Positions 41,480 to 49,908 of a stretch of DNA of 64,000 bases are shown here, piece by piece; the stretch's first letter is position 1, and the number at the start of each line of letters is the position of its first letter. Under the pieces are notes generated by a model. The model ran no database searches. It was given only the letters and a program-made list of their open reading frames with translations, and was not told the DNA's origin. The DNA lies in assembly GCF_008271805.1 (NCBI RefSeq), contig NZ_VSRY01000087.1:1-64000 (forward strand), written 5' to 3'. Origin of the DNA: Streptomyces sp. TRM49041 (GTDB taxonomy: Bacteria; Actinomycetota; Actinomycetes; Streptomycetales; Streptomycetaceae). Position numbers and translations under genes: made by a program.

Positions 41480-42760
41480 GTGGCATCCACGGTCACCTCT
41501 GACGCGGTGAAGCGTCCCGGATACGGGCAGCTGCTGCGCACCCCTGGCGCATGGACGTTCCTGCTGCCCGGATTCGCGGCGCGTCAGCCGTTCGCGATGC
41601 TCACCATCGGCATCGTCCTCCTCGTCCAGCACACCACCGGCTCGTACGGCACCGCCGGCGCCGTCGCCGCGGTCACCGGGGTCTCCATGGCCCTGTTCGC
41701 CCCGCAGAGCGGCAAGCTCGCGGACCGCTTCGGACAGCGCGCCGTCCTCGTGCCCGGCGTCCTGGTGCACGCCGCGTCGGTCTCCCTGCTGACAGTGCTC
41801 GCGCTGGCCGACGCGCCCCTGTGGGCGCTGTTCGCCGCGGCGGTACCCAGCGGCGCCTCCGTGCCGCAGGTCGGCCCCATGGTGCGGGCCCGCTGGGCGG
41901 CCAAGCTCGAGGGCTCGCCGCTCATGTCGACGGCGGCGGCGTTCGAGTCCGTCACCGACGAGTTCACGTTCGTCGTGGGCCCGGTCCTCGCGACCGCGCT
42001 CTGCACCGGCGTACATCCGGCGGCCGGTCTGGCCGCGGAGGCGTTCCTGACCCTGGCCGGCGGTCTGTTCTTCGCCGCCCAGAAGCGCACCCAGCCCGCC
42101 CACGGGCAGTCGGCCCCCGCCTCGGGGCGGCAGCAGCGCGCGTCGGCGCTCCCCGCGCCGGGCGTGCGCGTGCTGGCCGTGGCGTTCCTCGGGATCGGCT
42201 CCGTCTTCGGCGGTATGCAGGTCTCCCTGACCGCGTTCACCGAGGAGATCGGCAACCCGGGCGTCAACGGCCTCCTGTACGGGCTGTTCGCGGCCGGCAA
42301 CATGCTGGCGGGCATCGCCGTCGGCGCGATCGCCTGGAAGACCGGGCCGCGGCGCCGCCTGATCCTCGGGTACGCGGCGCTGACCGCGGCCGCCTCGCTG
42401 CTGTGGTCCGCGCAGTCCGTGGCACTGCTCGGGGTGCTCGGCCTGGTCGTGGGCCTGTGCATCGCCCCCGCGCTGATCACCGGCTACACGCTGGTCGAGT
42501 CCCTGGTCCCGGCCTCCGCCCGCACCGAGGCGTTCACCTGGCTCACCGGCGCGGTCGCGCTGGGCCAGGCCGCCGCAGTGACGGTCGCCGGACGGCTCGC
42601 GGACGGGTACGGCTCGGCCGCCGGGTTCCTGGTGCCGCTGGGCGGTACGGCACTGGCCCTGGCCACCCTGGTCGCGCTCCGGTCCCGGCTGGTGGCGCGT
42701 CCCTCGACCCGGACCGTGGCGCGTGGCATCGGTCACCGAGTGCCGGTGACGGTGGACTGA
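41480..42760 (+). CDS. MFS transporter (12-helix type)
   Basis: This is a 426-residue predicted exporter of the major facilitator superfamily. The GTG at 41480 has AAAGG ahead of it. The N-terminal half contains ALFAPQSGKLADRFGQRAVL, matching the MFS motif GxLaDRxGxkxxl between helices 2 and 3, and the second half contains AIAWKTGPRRRLIL at the matching place. Around twelve hydrophobic segments are visible. No soluble domain is attached. The adjacent genes do not indicate the substrate, and no linked regulator is seen. Confidence 0.85.
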   Translation: MASTVTSDAVKRPGYGQLLRTPGAWTFLLPGFAARQPFAMLTIGIVLLVQHTTGSYGTAGAVAAVTGVSMALFAPQSGKLADRFGQRAVLVPGVLVHAASVSLLTVLALADAPLWALFAAAVPSGASVPQVGPMVRARWAAKLEGSPLMSTAAAFESVTDEFTFVVGPVLATALCTGVHPAAGLAAEAFLTLAGGLFFAAQKRTQPAHGQSAPASGRQQRASALPAPGVRVLAVAFLGIGSVFGGMQVSLTAFTEEIGNPGVNGLLYGLFAAGNMLAGIAVGAIAWKTGPRRRLILGYAALTAAASLLWSAQSVALLGVLGLVVGLCIAPALITGYTLVESLVPASARTEAFTWLTGAVALGQAAAVTVAGRLADGYGSAAGFLVPLGGTALALATLVALRSRLVARPSTRTVARGIGHRVPVTVD

Positions 42761-42790
42761 CGCGACGGAATGCGTCACTATTGTTCGTCG

Positions 42791-42817
42791 TTAGCACTCA
42801 TCGAGTGAGAGTGCCAG
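42791..42817 (+). promoter_or_regulatory. CIRCE-like HrcA operator upstream of the FmdB gene
   Basis: TTAGCACTC - 9 bases - GAGTGCCAG matches the HrcA operator CIRCE (TTAGCACTC-N9-GAGTGCTAA) at 16 of 18 positions, with the exact N9 spacing and a perfect left arm. It ends 11 bases before the GTG start at 42829, overlapping the ribosome-site area, as CIRCE elements often do near a transcription start. Confidence 0.7.
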
Positions 42818-42828
42818 GAGGAAGACAA

Positions 42829-43164
42829 GTGCCGACCTACCAGTACCAGTGCACCGAGTGCGGCGAGGGCCTCGAGGCGGTGCAGAAGTTCACCGATGAC
42901 GCCTTGACCGAGTGCCCGAGCTGCGAGGGACGCCTCAAGAAGGTGTTCTCGGCGGTCGGTATCGTCTTCAAGGGCTCCGGCTTCTACCGCAACGACAGCC
43001 GTGGCGCGTCGTCGAGCAGCACGCCCGCGTCGTCGAAGTCCTCTTCGGGGTCGTCCACGTCCTCCGAGTCCTCCTCGTCCTCTTCGTCCTCTTCGTCCTC
43101 CTCCGGCACGAAGCCTGCGGCGTCGAGCACCGGTGGCAGCGGCAGCACCAGCTCGGCCGCCTGA
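42829..43164 (+). CDS. FmdB-type zinc-ribbon protein with Ser-rich tail
   Basis: This 111-residue protein starts at GTG 42829 behind GGAGGAAG. Residues 1-40 are the FmdB putative regulatory zinc ribbon, with two Cys pairs (YQCTECGE and TECPSCEG) and the family ending KKVFSAVGIVFKGSGFYRND. The last ~50 residues are almost purely Ser/Thr/Gly/Ala, a disordered tail common to Streptomyces members. The family has no fixed function; zinc binding is expected from the Cys pairs. A CIRCE-like site overlaps its leader, so it may belong to the HrcA heat-shock regulon, unless the match is fortuitous. Confidence 0.9.
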   Translation: MPTYQYQCTECGEGLEAVQKFTDDALTECPSCEGRLKKVFSAVGIVFKGSGFYRNDSRGASSSSTPASSKSSSGSSTSSESSSSSSSSSSSSGTKPAASSTGGSGSTSSAA

Positions 43165-43304
43165 CCGCCCACTGATCTGTCCGCTTGGGCCCTGCCGTCC
43201 CGTACGGCGGGGCCTTCGGCGTACACGTACGGTACGCGTACGCCCGACTACGCGCGCGAGGCCCCGCTCCCGGGGTGGGCCCGGCCGCGTCTAGGGTGAG
43301 CCGC

Positions 43305-44141
43305 ATGGCGACGAACGCAGAGATCGGCGTGATCGGCGGTTCCGGCTTCTACTCCTTCCTGGAGAACGTGACGGAACACAAGGTCACCACCCCGTACGGC
43401 AGCCCCAGCGACTCCCTGTTCCTCGGCGAGATCGCCGGGCGCCGGGTCGCCTTCCTGCCGCGGCACGGCCGGGACCACCGGCTGCCGCCGCACCGCATCA
43501 ACTACCGGGCCAACCTGTGGGCGCTGCGCTCCGTCGGCGTGCGCCAGATCCTGGGGCCGTGCGCGGTCGGCGGTCTGCGGGCCGAGTACGGACCGGGCAC
43601 GCTGCTGGTGCCGGACCAGCTGGTCGACCGTACGAAGTCGCGCGTCCAGACCTACTTCGACGGTGAGCCGCTGCCGGACGGCACCGTGCCGAACGTCGTC
43701 CATACGACGTTCGCCGACCCGTACTGCCCGGACGGGCGCAAGGTGGCGCTCATGGCCGCGCAGGGCCGGGGCTGGGCCGCCGTGGACGGCGGCACGATGG
43801 TGGTCGTGGAGGGCCCGCGCTTCTCGACCCGCGCCGAGTCCCGGTGGCACGCGGCCATGGGCTGGTCCGTCGTCGGCATGACCGGCCACCCCGAGGCCGT
43901 ACTCGCCCGGGAGCTCGGACTCTGCTACACGTCGATGGCCCTGGTGACGGACCTGGACGCCGGCGCCGAGACCGGCGAGGGCGTGTCGCACACCGAGGTG
44001 CTGCGGGTGTTCGCGGACAACGTCGAGCGGCTCCGGGCCGTGCTCTTCGACGCGGTGGCTGCGCTGCCGGCGGAGGACAGCCGCTCATGTCTGTGCACGC
44101 ATGCGCACGACGGCTGGGACCTGGGGATCGAGCTGCCGTAG
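43305..44141 (+). CDS. mtnP: S-methyl-5'-thioadenosine phosphorylase
   Basis: This 278-residue enzyme phosphorolyses methylthioadenosine to adenine and methylthioribose-1-phosphate in methionine salvage. The ATG at 43305 follows AGGGTGAG. The phosphate loop GGSGFY lies at 11-16, PHRINYRANLWALRSVGV at about 65-83 matches the family, and MVVVEGPRFSTRAESRW holds the nucleoside-binding Arg/Thr motif, with TDLDAG near 225 contacting adenine. It is the right length for the family. The nearby FmdB and CpaB-like genes are not linked to its function. Confidence 0.92.
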   Translation: MATNAEIGVIGGSGFYSFLENVTEHKVTTPYGSPSDSLFLGEIAGRRVAFLPRHGRDHRLPPHRINYRANLWALRSVGVRQILGPCAVGGLRAEYGPGTLLVPDQLVDRTKSRVQTYFDGEPLPDGTVPNVVHTTFADPYCPDGRKVALMAAQGRGWAAVDGGTMVVVEGPRFSTRAESRWHAAMGWSVVGMTGHPEAVLARELGLCYTSMALVTDLDAGAETGEGVSHTEVLRVFADNVERLRAVLFDAVAALPAEDSRSCLCTHAHDGWDLGIELP

Positions 44142-44378
44142 CCGAGGCGGGGCGTTCTGGGCGGGTGGGCACGCGCGTCGGGGCGGCCCGCACGTCGGGG
44201 TGGGCCTGTACGTCGGGGTGGGCCTGTACGTCGGGGCGGCCTGCGCGTCGGGGTGACGGACTTTTCCACAGGTGGGGAGGCCGTCCACAGGCCGGAGCGG
44301 GCTCGCCGGAAACGCGGGATGGTGAGGGGCGTCGGCGATCCGCCGACGCCGGTCCTCTCACGAACAGGCGGTACCGCC
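44142..44378. other. Repeat-bearing gap
   Basis: This 237-base gap after mtnP contains four tandem 18-base units (44181-44253) and otherwise nothing identifiable. The promoter of the CpaB-like gene should lie in the second half. Confidence 0.4.
44181..44253. repeat. Four tandem 18-bp units
   Basis: Units of the type GTGGGCCTGTACGTCGGG repeat four times; the first and last units differ at a few positions (GCGGCCCGCACG and GCGGCCTGCGCG). It is a minisatellite without coding evidence. Confidence 0.75.
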
Positions 44379-45065
44379 ATGACTCCCCGCGGCTCCTCCT
44401 TCCCCTCCTCGCCCTCCCTTTCCCTTCCCTCCCTTTCCCTTCTCTCGCCCCCCTCCCCTTCTGCTGCCACCGCTCCCTCTCCTTCGCCCGCCCCTCCCCC
44501 GGTCTCCTTCGTGCCGGAGACGTGTGCCGTGCCGCAGTTCGCGCCGCTGCGGGTGCGGGGTGGGCGGTACGGGTTGCGGCGGACGGTGCGGCGCGGGCGG
44601 CGGGCCATGGCGGCCGGACTGGCGATGACGGCGGCCGCGCTGGCGGCTTCGGGGTTCCGGGAGCCCGCGGCGGTCGAGCGGCCGGGCCCCGCGGACACGG
44701 CACGCACGGTCTCGGTGACGGCTCAGCCGGGGCCGCACGGACCGGCACAGGGTGGCACGCCGGCGCTGGTGTCGGCTCCGGTACGGATCGCTGACGGCGC
44801 GACGGTACGGCTGCTGCGGCCTGGCGACCGGGTGGACGTCATCGCCGCGCCGGTCACCGCGGCCGACACGTCGGGGGACGACGGCGGGCCGGAGGCGCGG
44901 GTGGTGGCGGCGGGTGTCCGCGTGACGGACGTGCCGCGCATGGAGCCGGTACCGGTGGAAGGCGGCGCCGGCGGGGCGCTCGTCGTCCTGGCCGTGCCGC
45001 GGGCGACCGCCACCGGACTGGCGGCCGCGGGTGCCGTGTCGCGACTGGTGGTGACCCTGTGCTGA
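44379..45065 (+). CDS. SAF-type RcpC/CpaB-like pilus-assembly protein
   Basis: This is a 228-residue protein. The ATG at 44379 opens a low-complexity Ser/Pro stretch. At about 76-92 a hydrophobic segment (RAMAAGLAMTAAALAASGF) could be a single membrane anchor. The C-terminal half (PVRIADGATVRLLRPGDRVD, DVIAAP, VVAAGVRVTDVPRMEPVPVE and the closing ALVVLAVPRATATGLAAAGA) matches the RcpC/CpaB family, which shapes Flp/Tad pilus assembly, but no other Tad genes are close. It may act alone or with genes elsewhere. The Ser/Pro-rich leader is unusual and could be a start error. Confidence 0.7.
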   Translation: MTPRGSSFPSSPSLSLPSLSLLSPPSPSAATAPSPSPAPPPVSFVPETCAVPQFAPLRVRGGRYGLRRTVRRGRRAMAAGLAMTAAALAASGFREPAAVERPGPADTARTVSVTAQPGPHGPAQGGTPALVSAPVRIADGATVRLLRPGDRVDVIAAPVTAADTSGDDGGPEARVVAAGVRVTDVPRMEPVPVEGGAGGALVVLAVPRATATGLAAAGAVSRLVVTLC

Positions 45066-45202
45066 CTCGCGCGTGCCCTGTGGGGTTCGGTGCTCAGCGC
45101 GACGCTCAGCTTCCCGATCACCGCGGCGGTCCGCACCCCGTAACCGCGATCGGCCGGTTCCGCGCCAGGGCGGCGGTGCTGTGGTCGGGGGTGGTGCGGC
45201 GC

Positions 45203-45412
45203 TCAGATGTGGTGCGGCGGCTTCTCGTCGAGGAAGCGCGCCAAGTCGTCGGCTCCGCCGTCACCACCCGGAGCCCGCTCGCCCCACCCACGGTCCGTAT
45301 CGTCCGCGGACTGCTGGTCCAGCGGATCGTCGAAGCTCAGCGCCGGCGTCTTCTTCTTCGGCGCGGGCCGGGTCTCCGGATCACGCGGTCCGGGGGCGGG
45401 GGCGGTACTCAT
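45203..45412 (-). CDS. Small conserved Streptomyces hypothetical protein
   Basis: The ATG at 45412 gives 69 residues. The sequence is Pro/Lys/Asp-rich and hydrophilic (PRDPETRPAPKKKTPALSFD), and ends in DDLARFLDEKPPHHI, a C-terminal signature seen on small conserved Streptomyces proteins. It has no signal peptide or membrane helix, and the function is unknown. An in-frame extension upstream would overlap the LtrA gene on the other strand, so the short form is preferred. It lies between the CpaB-like and LtrA genes on the opposite strand. Confidence 0.6.
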   Translation of the reverse strand: MSTAPAPGPRDPETRPAPKKKTPALSFDDPLDQQSADDTDRGWGERAPGGDGGADDLARFLDEKPPHHI

Positions 45413-45629
45413 ACGTTCAGCGTACGCGGAATTCACTTCGTGGCGTCGCCGGTCTCCCCTGTCTCCCCGGGCCCCACGGCCTCCCCGGCATCCCCTGCCT
45501 CGGCGAGCCGACGGCCGCCCGCCGGTCCGGGCCCGAGGCCACCCAGCGCGGCCTGCTGGGCCGCCCGCCGCAGGGGTGGCCTGGCGCGTCTGTCCGCTCC
45601 CGGGCAGCCGCTCTGCTCTCCTGTGACCC

Positions 45630-46859
45630 ATGACACAGCCGACATCCAGCGCGCGGCCCCTCCGGCCGTTGGTGTCGCGCGACCGCGGCCAGGAGCACCG
45701 CGGCGCGACGCCTCTCGAGCTCTTCTTCGACCTGTGCTTCGTCGTGGCGGTCGCCCAGGCGGGCATCCAGCTGGTGCACGCCATCGCCGAGGGCCACGCC
45801 GGGGAGGGCATCGGCGACTACGCGATGGTGTTCTTCGCCATCTGGTGGGCGTGGATGAACTTCACCTGGTTCGCGTCGGCGTACGACAACGACGACGCCC
45901 TGTACCGGGTGATGACGCTCATCCAGATCGCCGGTGTGCTGGTCCTCGCGGCCGGTGTCCCACAGGCGTTCACCGAGCACGACTTCCTGCTGGTGTGGCT
46001 CGGCTACGTGGTGATGCGGCTCGCGCTCGCCTCCCAGTGGCTGCGCGCCGCCCGGGACGCGTCCGGCGCCGAGCGGACGATGGCCCTCCGGTACGCGACC
46101 GGCGTGCTCGCCTGCCAGCTCGGCTGGAGCGCTCTGCTGTTCGCGCCGGAGCCGGCCAGGCCGTGGGTGTTCCTGGTGATGGCACTCCTGGAGATGTCTG
46201 TGCCGCCGCTCGCCGAGCGGGAGTTCAGCACCAGCTGGCACGCCGCCCATATCGCGGAGCGGTACGGGCTGTTCACAATCATCGTGCTGGGCGAGACCAT
46301 CGCGGCGGCGACCGTGGCCGTGAAGTCGGGCGCCGAGGAGAACAACGCCCTAGACGAGTTGCTGCCGATCGCCGCGGGCGGGCTGCTGCTGGTGTTCGCC
46401 GCGTGGTGGATCTACTTCGCCGTCCCGGTCCATGGCCGGCTCCGGTCCAACAGGGAGGGCTTCCTCTGGGGGTACGGGCACTATTTGATCTTCGCTTCAG
46501 CGGCGGCGATCGGTGCGGGCATCGAGGTCGCGGTGGAGCATGCGGTGGGCGAGGTGCACATCGCGGCGACCTCGGCGGCGGCCGCCGTGACACTGCCCTC
46601 GGCGCTGTTCCTGCTGCTGGTGTGGGCGCTGCACGCGCGGTACTTCAAGGCGGGCCTGGCCCAGCAGCTGGTGCTGCCGGTCGCGGCGCTGGCGATCGTG
46701 CTTTGCACCTTCACTGGGGACTGGGCCGTCCTCGTGGCGGGGCTCGTCGCAGCGGCCGCGGTGGCGACGGGCGTCACACTGACAGCGCGGACGGCTGCCC
46801 GGGGCACGGACGGAACGCCCAGGTCACGGACAGACCAGGAGGGTGCCGGCGCGGAGTGA
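45630..46859 (+). CDS. Low-temperature-requirement protein A (LtrA) family membrane protein
   Basis: This 409-residue integral-membrane protein belongs to the LtrA family. The diagnostic opening (GATPLELFFDLCFVVAVAQA) is followed by many helices. The basic-acidic helices FFAIWWAWMNFTWFASAYD and MSVPPLAEREFSTSWHAAHI, then RYGLFTIIVLGETIAAATV, are all conserved family blocks. LtrA was first linked to growth at low temperature in Listeria, but the transported molecule, if any, is not established. The gene stands alone with no operon partner, and the ATG at 45630 is the natural start. Confidence 0.9.
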   Translation: MTQPTSSARPLRPLVSRDRGQEHRGATPLELFFDLCFVVAVAQAGIQLVHAIAEGHAGEGIGDYAMVFFAIWWAWMNFTWFASAYDNDDALYRVMTLIQIAGVLVLAAGVPQAFTEHDFLLVWLGYVVMRLALASQWLRAARDASGAERTMALRYATGVLACQLGWSALLFAPEPARPWVFLVMALLEMSVPPLAEREFSTSWHAAHIAERYGLFTIIVLGETIAAATVAVKSGAEENNALDELLPIAAGGLLLVFAAWWIYFAVPVHGRLRSNREGFLWGYGHYLIFASAAAIGAGIEVAVEHAVGEVHIAATSAAAAVTLPSALFLLLVWALHARYFKAGLAQQLVLPVAALAIVLCTFTGDWAVLVAGLVAAAAVATGVTLTARTAARGTDGTPRSRTDQEGAGAE

Positions 46860-46904
46860 TCCGGCCAGGCGTGGTGCCGCTCATGGGGCTGCGCGTGCTA
46901 GGCA

Positions 46905-48068
46905 GTGGGCATGGATTCCAAGGCATCGGCGGACGGGCGCAAAGACGGGATCACGGACGGGCTCACAGATGTGGCCGGCCTTCGCGTGGGCCACGCGCGT
47001 GTGCCGGGCGAAGGGGCGCTGAGCGGCACGACGGTCGTGCTGACACCGGAGGGCGGTGCGGTCGCGGCGGTGGACGTACGCGGCGGGGGCCCGGGGACGC
47101 GCGAGACGGACGCGCTGGACCCGCGCAATCTCGTCCAGCGGGTCGAGGCCGTCGTACTGACAGGCGGCAGCGCGTACGGGCTGGACGCGGCGTCGGGGGT
47201 GATGGCGTGGCTGGAGGAGCGGGGGCGCGGGGTCCGGGTCGGGCCGGAGCCCACGCAGGTGGTGCCCGTGGTGCCGGCGGCATGCCTGTTCGACCTGGGA
47301 AGGGGCGGTGACTGGCGGGCGCGGCCGGGCGCGGCGACCGGGCGGGCCGCAGTGGAGGCCGCCGCGGCGGCGGAGCCGGGGGCGCCGGTGGAGTGCGGGT
47401 GCGTGGGTGCGGGCACGGGCGCGGTGGTCGGCGGGCTCAGGGGAGGCGTGGGTACGGCGAGTACGGTGCTGGAGAGTTCGGGGGTGACGGTGGGCGCGTT
47501 GGCCGTCGCCAACGGCGTGGGTTCGCCCGTCGACCCGGCGACGGGGGTGCTGTACGGGGCGTACGGCGACACCCGCTTCGCGGCGGACGACGGCTCGGGG
47601 CGGGTCGCGTACCCGGACCCGGAGGTGCGCGCGGCGGCGGCGCTACGGCTGGCGGAGGCGCGGGAGCGCAGCGGTATGCCGCCGATGAACACGACCCTCG
47701 TCGTCGTGGGCACGGACGCGGAACTGACGCGGGCGCAGGCTCAGAAGGCGGCGGGTACGGCGCACGACGGCATCGCGCGCGCCGTGCGGCCGGTGCATCT
47801 GCTGAACGACGGCGACACGGTTTTCACGCTCGCGACCGGCGCACGCCCGCTCTCCGAGGGGCGCGACCCGCTGGCCCTGAACGCGGTGCTGGCGGCGGCG
47901 GCCGAGGTGGTGGCGCGAGCCATCGTACGGGCGGTGCTGGCCGCGCGGGATGTGTCGGGTCCGGGTGGCGACTTCCCCTCGTACCGCGGCCTGTACGGCC
48001 CCCTGCCCGGGCTGCCCGGCGTGGCGGGCGAGGGCGATCTGAACGGAGGAGCGAGACCGGGTCGTTGA
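46905..48068 (+). CDS. P1 family (S58, DmpA-type) peptidase
   Basis: This gene encodes a 387-residue Ntn-type hydrolase. GLTDVAGLRVGHARVPGEG opens the fold, VEAVVLTGGSAYGLDAASGV is the oxyanion-side block, and GSGMPPMNTTLVVVGTDAEL includes the self-cleavage region where the beta-chain nucleophile (Ser or Thr) is exposed. DmpA-type enzymes are aminopeptidases or beta-peptidyl hydrolases that autoprocess into two chains. No signal peptide is seen. The start is uncertain between the GTG at 46905 and the ATG at 46911. Its natural substrate is unknown. It stands alone between LtrA and the DUF6227 gene. Confidence 0.88.
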   Translation: MGMDSKASADGRKDGITDGLTDVAGLRVGHARVPGEGALSGTTVVLTPEGGAVAAVDVRGGGPGTRETDALDPRNLVQRVEAVVLTGGSAYGLDAASGVMAWLEERGRGVRVGPEPTQVVPVVPAACLFDLGRGGDWRARPGAATGRAAVEAAAAAEPGAPVECGCVGAGTGAVVGGLRGGVGTASTVLESSGVTVGALAVANGVGSPVDPATGVLYGAYGDTRFAADDGSGRVAYPDPEVRAAAALRLAEARERSGMPPMNTTLVVVGTDAELTRAQAQKAAGTAHDGIARAVRPVHLLNDGDTVFTLATGARPLSEGRDPLALNAVLAAAAEVVARAIVRAVLAARDVSGPGGDFPSYRGLYGPLPGLPGVAGEGDLNGGARPGR

Positions 48069-48200
48069 CCGGGTGAACGGGGGCGCGCGGGAACTCGCTC
48101 TGTGCGCCCTTCGTTTCACGGAAGCCGGACGCGTTGTCGTACCGAGGCACTACCTTGAGCAAGCATCGAGTAACACGCGGCGACGGCCTGGAGACCCATC

Positions 48201-48980
48201 TTGAACGATCCGATCGAGCGGAACGATCCGTACGAGACCACGGAGACGCATGTCGAGCGGCTTCTGGGTCGGGCGCTCAACTCCTTCGACCTGCCCGATG
48301 CCCTCGTCGAGCGGCTCCGCTCGGCGCTGGCGCACGCGAGTGCGCTGCACGCTTCGCACCACAGCGCGGCGCTGCACCGCGCGACGTACCGGCACACGTA
48401 TCTGCTGGCGGACGGCGCGTCGCTGACGCTGTGGGAGCTGGTCCACCACACCGGCGACGACGGCCGGGACCACCATGAGCTGTACGCCGACGAGGCGGAG
48501 GTGCGGCTGGCCGCGGCGCGCCTGTCCGACTCGTTCGGCTTCCCCGACGCCGTCGGTCTCGCCGACCCGCTGGACGACGACCTGGACGCGGACCTGGAGC
48601 TGCTGAGCGCCCTGCTGGTCCGCCCGCCGGCCCCCGCACCGCGTACGTACGTGCCGGACCACTCGGCGGACCACGCACGGCGGGTGCTGCGCCGCGCGGA
48701 GAACGCGAACCGGCCGGGTGACGCGGTCGCGGCGCGCCTGCGTTGCGCGTTCGCCCACCACATCCAGCAGGTGTTCGGGCGGCAGTGCAGCGTGGCGGGC
48801 GGCAGGGACGCCGGGTTCTCGCTGTACGAGCACGCGTTCCTGCTGCTGGACGGCAGCGAGATGAGCGTGTGGGAGGTCGAGCACACGGCGACGCCGGACG
48901 GCCGCCACATGTGCGAGGTGTACGAGGACGAGCGCACCGCGCGGGCGGCGATGGAGCTGCGCGCGCGGGTGCGTCGATAG
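48201..48980 (+). CDS. DUF6227 family protein
   Basis: This is a 259-residue, probably cytoplasmic protein. The TTG at 48201 follows GGAG with 7-base spacing and starts NDPIERNDPYETTETHVERL, an acidic lead that matches the Streptomyces DUF6227 family. Two similar halves are visible: AALHRATYRHTYLLADGASL-TLWELVHHT early and GFSLYEHAFLLLDGSEMSVW-EVEHT late, so the protein probably arose by internal duplication. No catalytic motif is known, and the function is unestablished. A terminator-like stem lies immediately downstream. Confidence 0.85.
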   Translation: MNDPIERNDPYETTETHVERLLGRALNSFDLPDALVERLRSALAHASALHASHHSAALHRATYRHTYLLADGASLTLWELVHHTGDDGRDHHELYADEAEVRLAAARLSDSFGFPDAVGLADPLDDDLDADLELLSALLVRPPAPAPRTYVPDHSADHARRVLRRAENANRPGDAVAARLRCAFAHHIQQVFGRQCSVAGGRDAGFSLYEHAFLLLDGSEMSVWEVEHTATPDGRHMCEVYEDERTARAAMELRARVRR

Positions 48981-48982
48981 CG

Positions 48983-49026
48983 GTCCGGCGGCGGGACGGC
49001 CGTCGGTGACCGCCCGGCCGCCGGGT
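48983..49026. terminator. Terminator-like stem between convergent genes
   Basis: CCGGCGGCGGGACGG (48985-48999) and CCGCCCGGCCGCCGG (49010-49024) pair apart from one bulge and one mismatch around a 10-base loop. It lies directly after the DUF6227 stop and upstream of the SGNH gene end. Confidence 0.55.
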
Positions 49027-49110
49027 CTTGGCCGCGTCCGGACTTGGCCGCGCGGCGCCCGGGCCGTGACCGCGCCCGGTCCCACACTGCCTCCACCTAC
49101 GCTGCCGGGC

Positions 49111-49908
49111 CTACGACTCGCCCTGCGCATCGGCCTGTACGGGCAGGAGGTGCGGGCGCTTGGCGGTGCGGCCGTCGCCGGATGAGCGGCCGCGTAGGCG
49201 TCGGCCAAGCCAGGGGCCGAGGTAGGCGGCGGCCCAGCGCAGTTCGCCGAGGACGTCGGCGGGGGCGGGTGCTTCGGGGGCTGCCGGCGGACGGGTCCAG
49301 GAGTCGTCGCTGCCGGGCAGGCCGAGGGCGTGGGCCATGGCGGCGGCGATCCGCCGGTGGCCGAGCGGCGAGGCGTGCAGCCGGTCCGGGGTCCACAGGC
49401 GCGCGTCCGTGACCACCGGGTGGTGGGCGGTCTCCGCGACGGTGACGCCGTGGCGGTGCGCGGCCCGCCGGACGCGGTCGTTGAGGGCGGTGACGCGCGG
49501 GGCCAGCGGGCGGGCCAGTGGCGTGATCCGCGCCAGGTCGGGGAAGGTGAGCGTGGCGACGCGGGCACCCCGGGCGGTGAGCGCGGCGAACATCGCCTCC
49601 AGGTGGCCGGCGACCGCGTCGGCGTCGAACCGGGGCCGTAGGAGGTCGTTGACGCCGACGACGACCGTGGCCAGGTCGGGGCGGAGTTCCAGGGCGGGTG
49701 CCAGCTGCTCGGCGTGGACCTGCGCGGCGAGGCGGCCGCGTACGGCCAGGTTCGCGTACCGCAGGCCGGGGCTGTGCCGTGCGAGGTGTTCGGCGAGCCG
49801 GTCGGCCCACCCCCGCAGCCCGGTCGTGTCGTCGCCGTCGCCGAGGCCCTCGGTCTGGCTGTCGCCCAGGGCGACGTAACGCAGATACGGGCGGTCGGCG
49901 CCGGTCAT
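49111..49908 (-). CDS. SGNH/GDSL hydrolase
   Basis: This gene encodes a 265-residue SGNH-fold hydrolase. Block I is YVALGDSQTEG with the catalytic Ser at residue 16 in GDS. Block III is VVVGVNDLLRP, and block V is PDRLHASPLGHRRIAA with the Asp/His pair. The ATG at 49908 overlaps the PadR stop (ATGA), so both proteins come from one transcript. No signal peptide was found in this start. Members hydrolyse acyl esters; the natural ester here is unknown. Its pairing with PadR suggests that the regulator controls this enzyme or responds to its product, which is inference. Confidence 0.85.
   Translation of the reverse strand: MTGADRPYLRYVALGDSQTEGLGDGDDTTGLRGWADRLAEHLARHSPGLRYANLAVRGRLAAQVHAEQLAPALELRPDLATVVVGVNDLLRPRFDADAVAGHLEAMFAALTARGARVATLTFPDLARITPLARPLAPRVTALNDRVRRAAHRHGVTVAETAHHPVVTDARLWTPDRLHASPLGHRRIAAAMAHALGLPGSDDSWTRPPAAPEAPAPADVLGELRWAAAYLGPWLGRRLRGRSSGDGRTAKRPHLLPVQADAQGES

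Noticed and set aside
41268..41486. 72-codon minus-strand ORF before the MFS gene
   Set aside because: It crosses the poly-C tract and has no ribosome site or homology.
44160..44260. Possible CRISPR-like array from regularly spaced repeats
   Set aside because: The units are 18 bases in direct contact without spacers, so it is a minisatellite.
45059..47311. 750-codon plus-strand ORF
   Set aside because: It overlaps LtrA and the P1 peptidase in a different frame, with an Arg/Gly-rich shadow composition.
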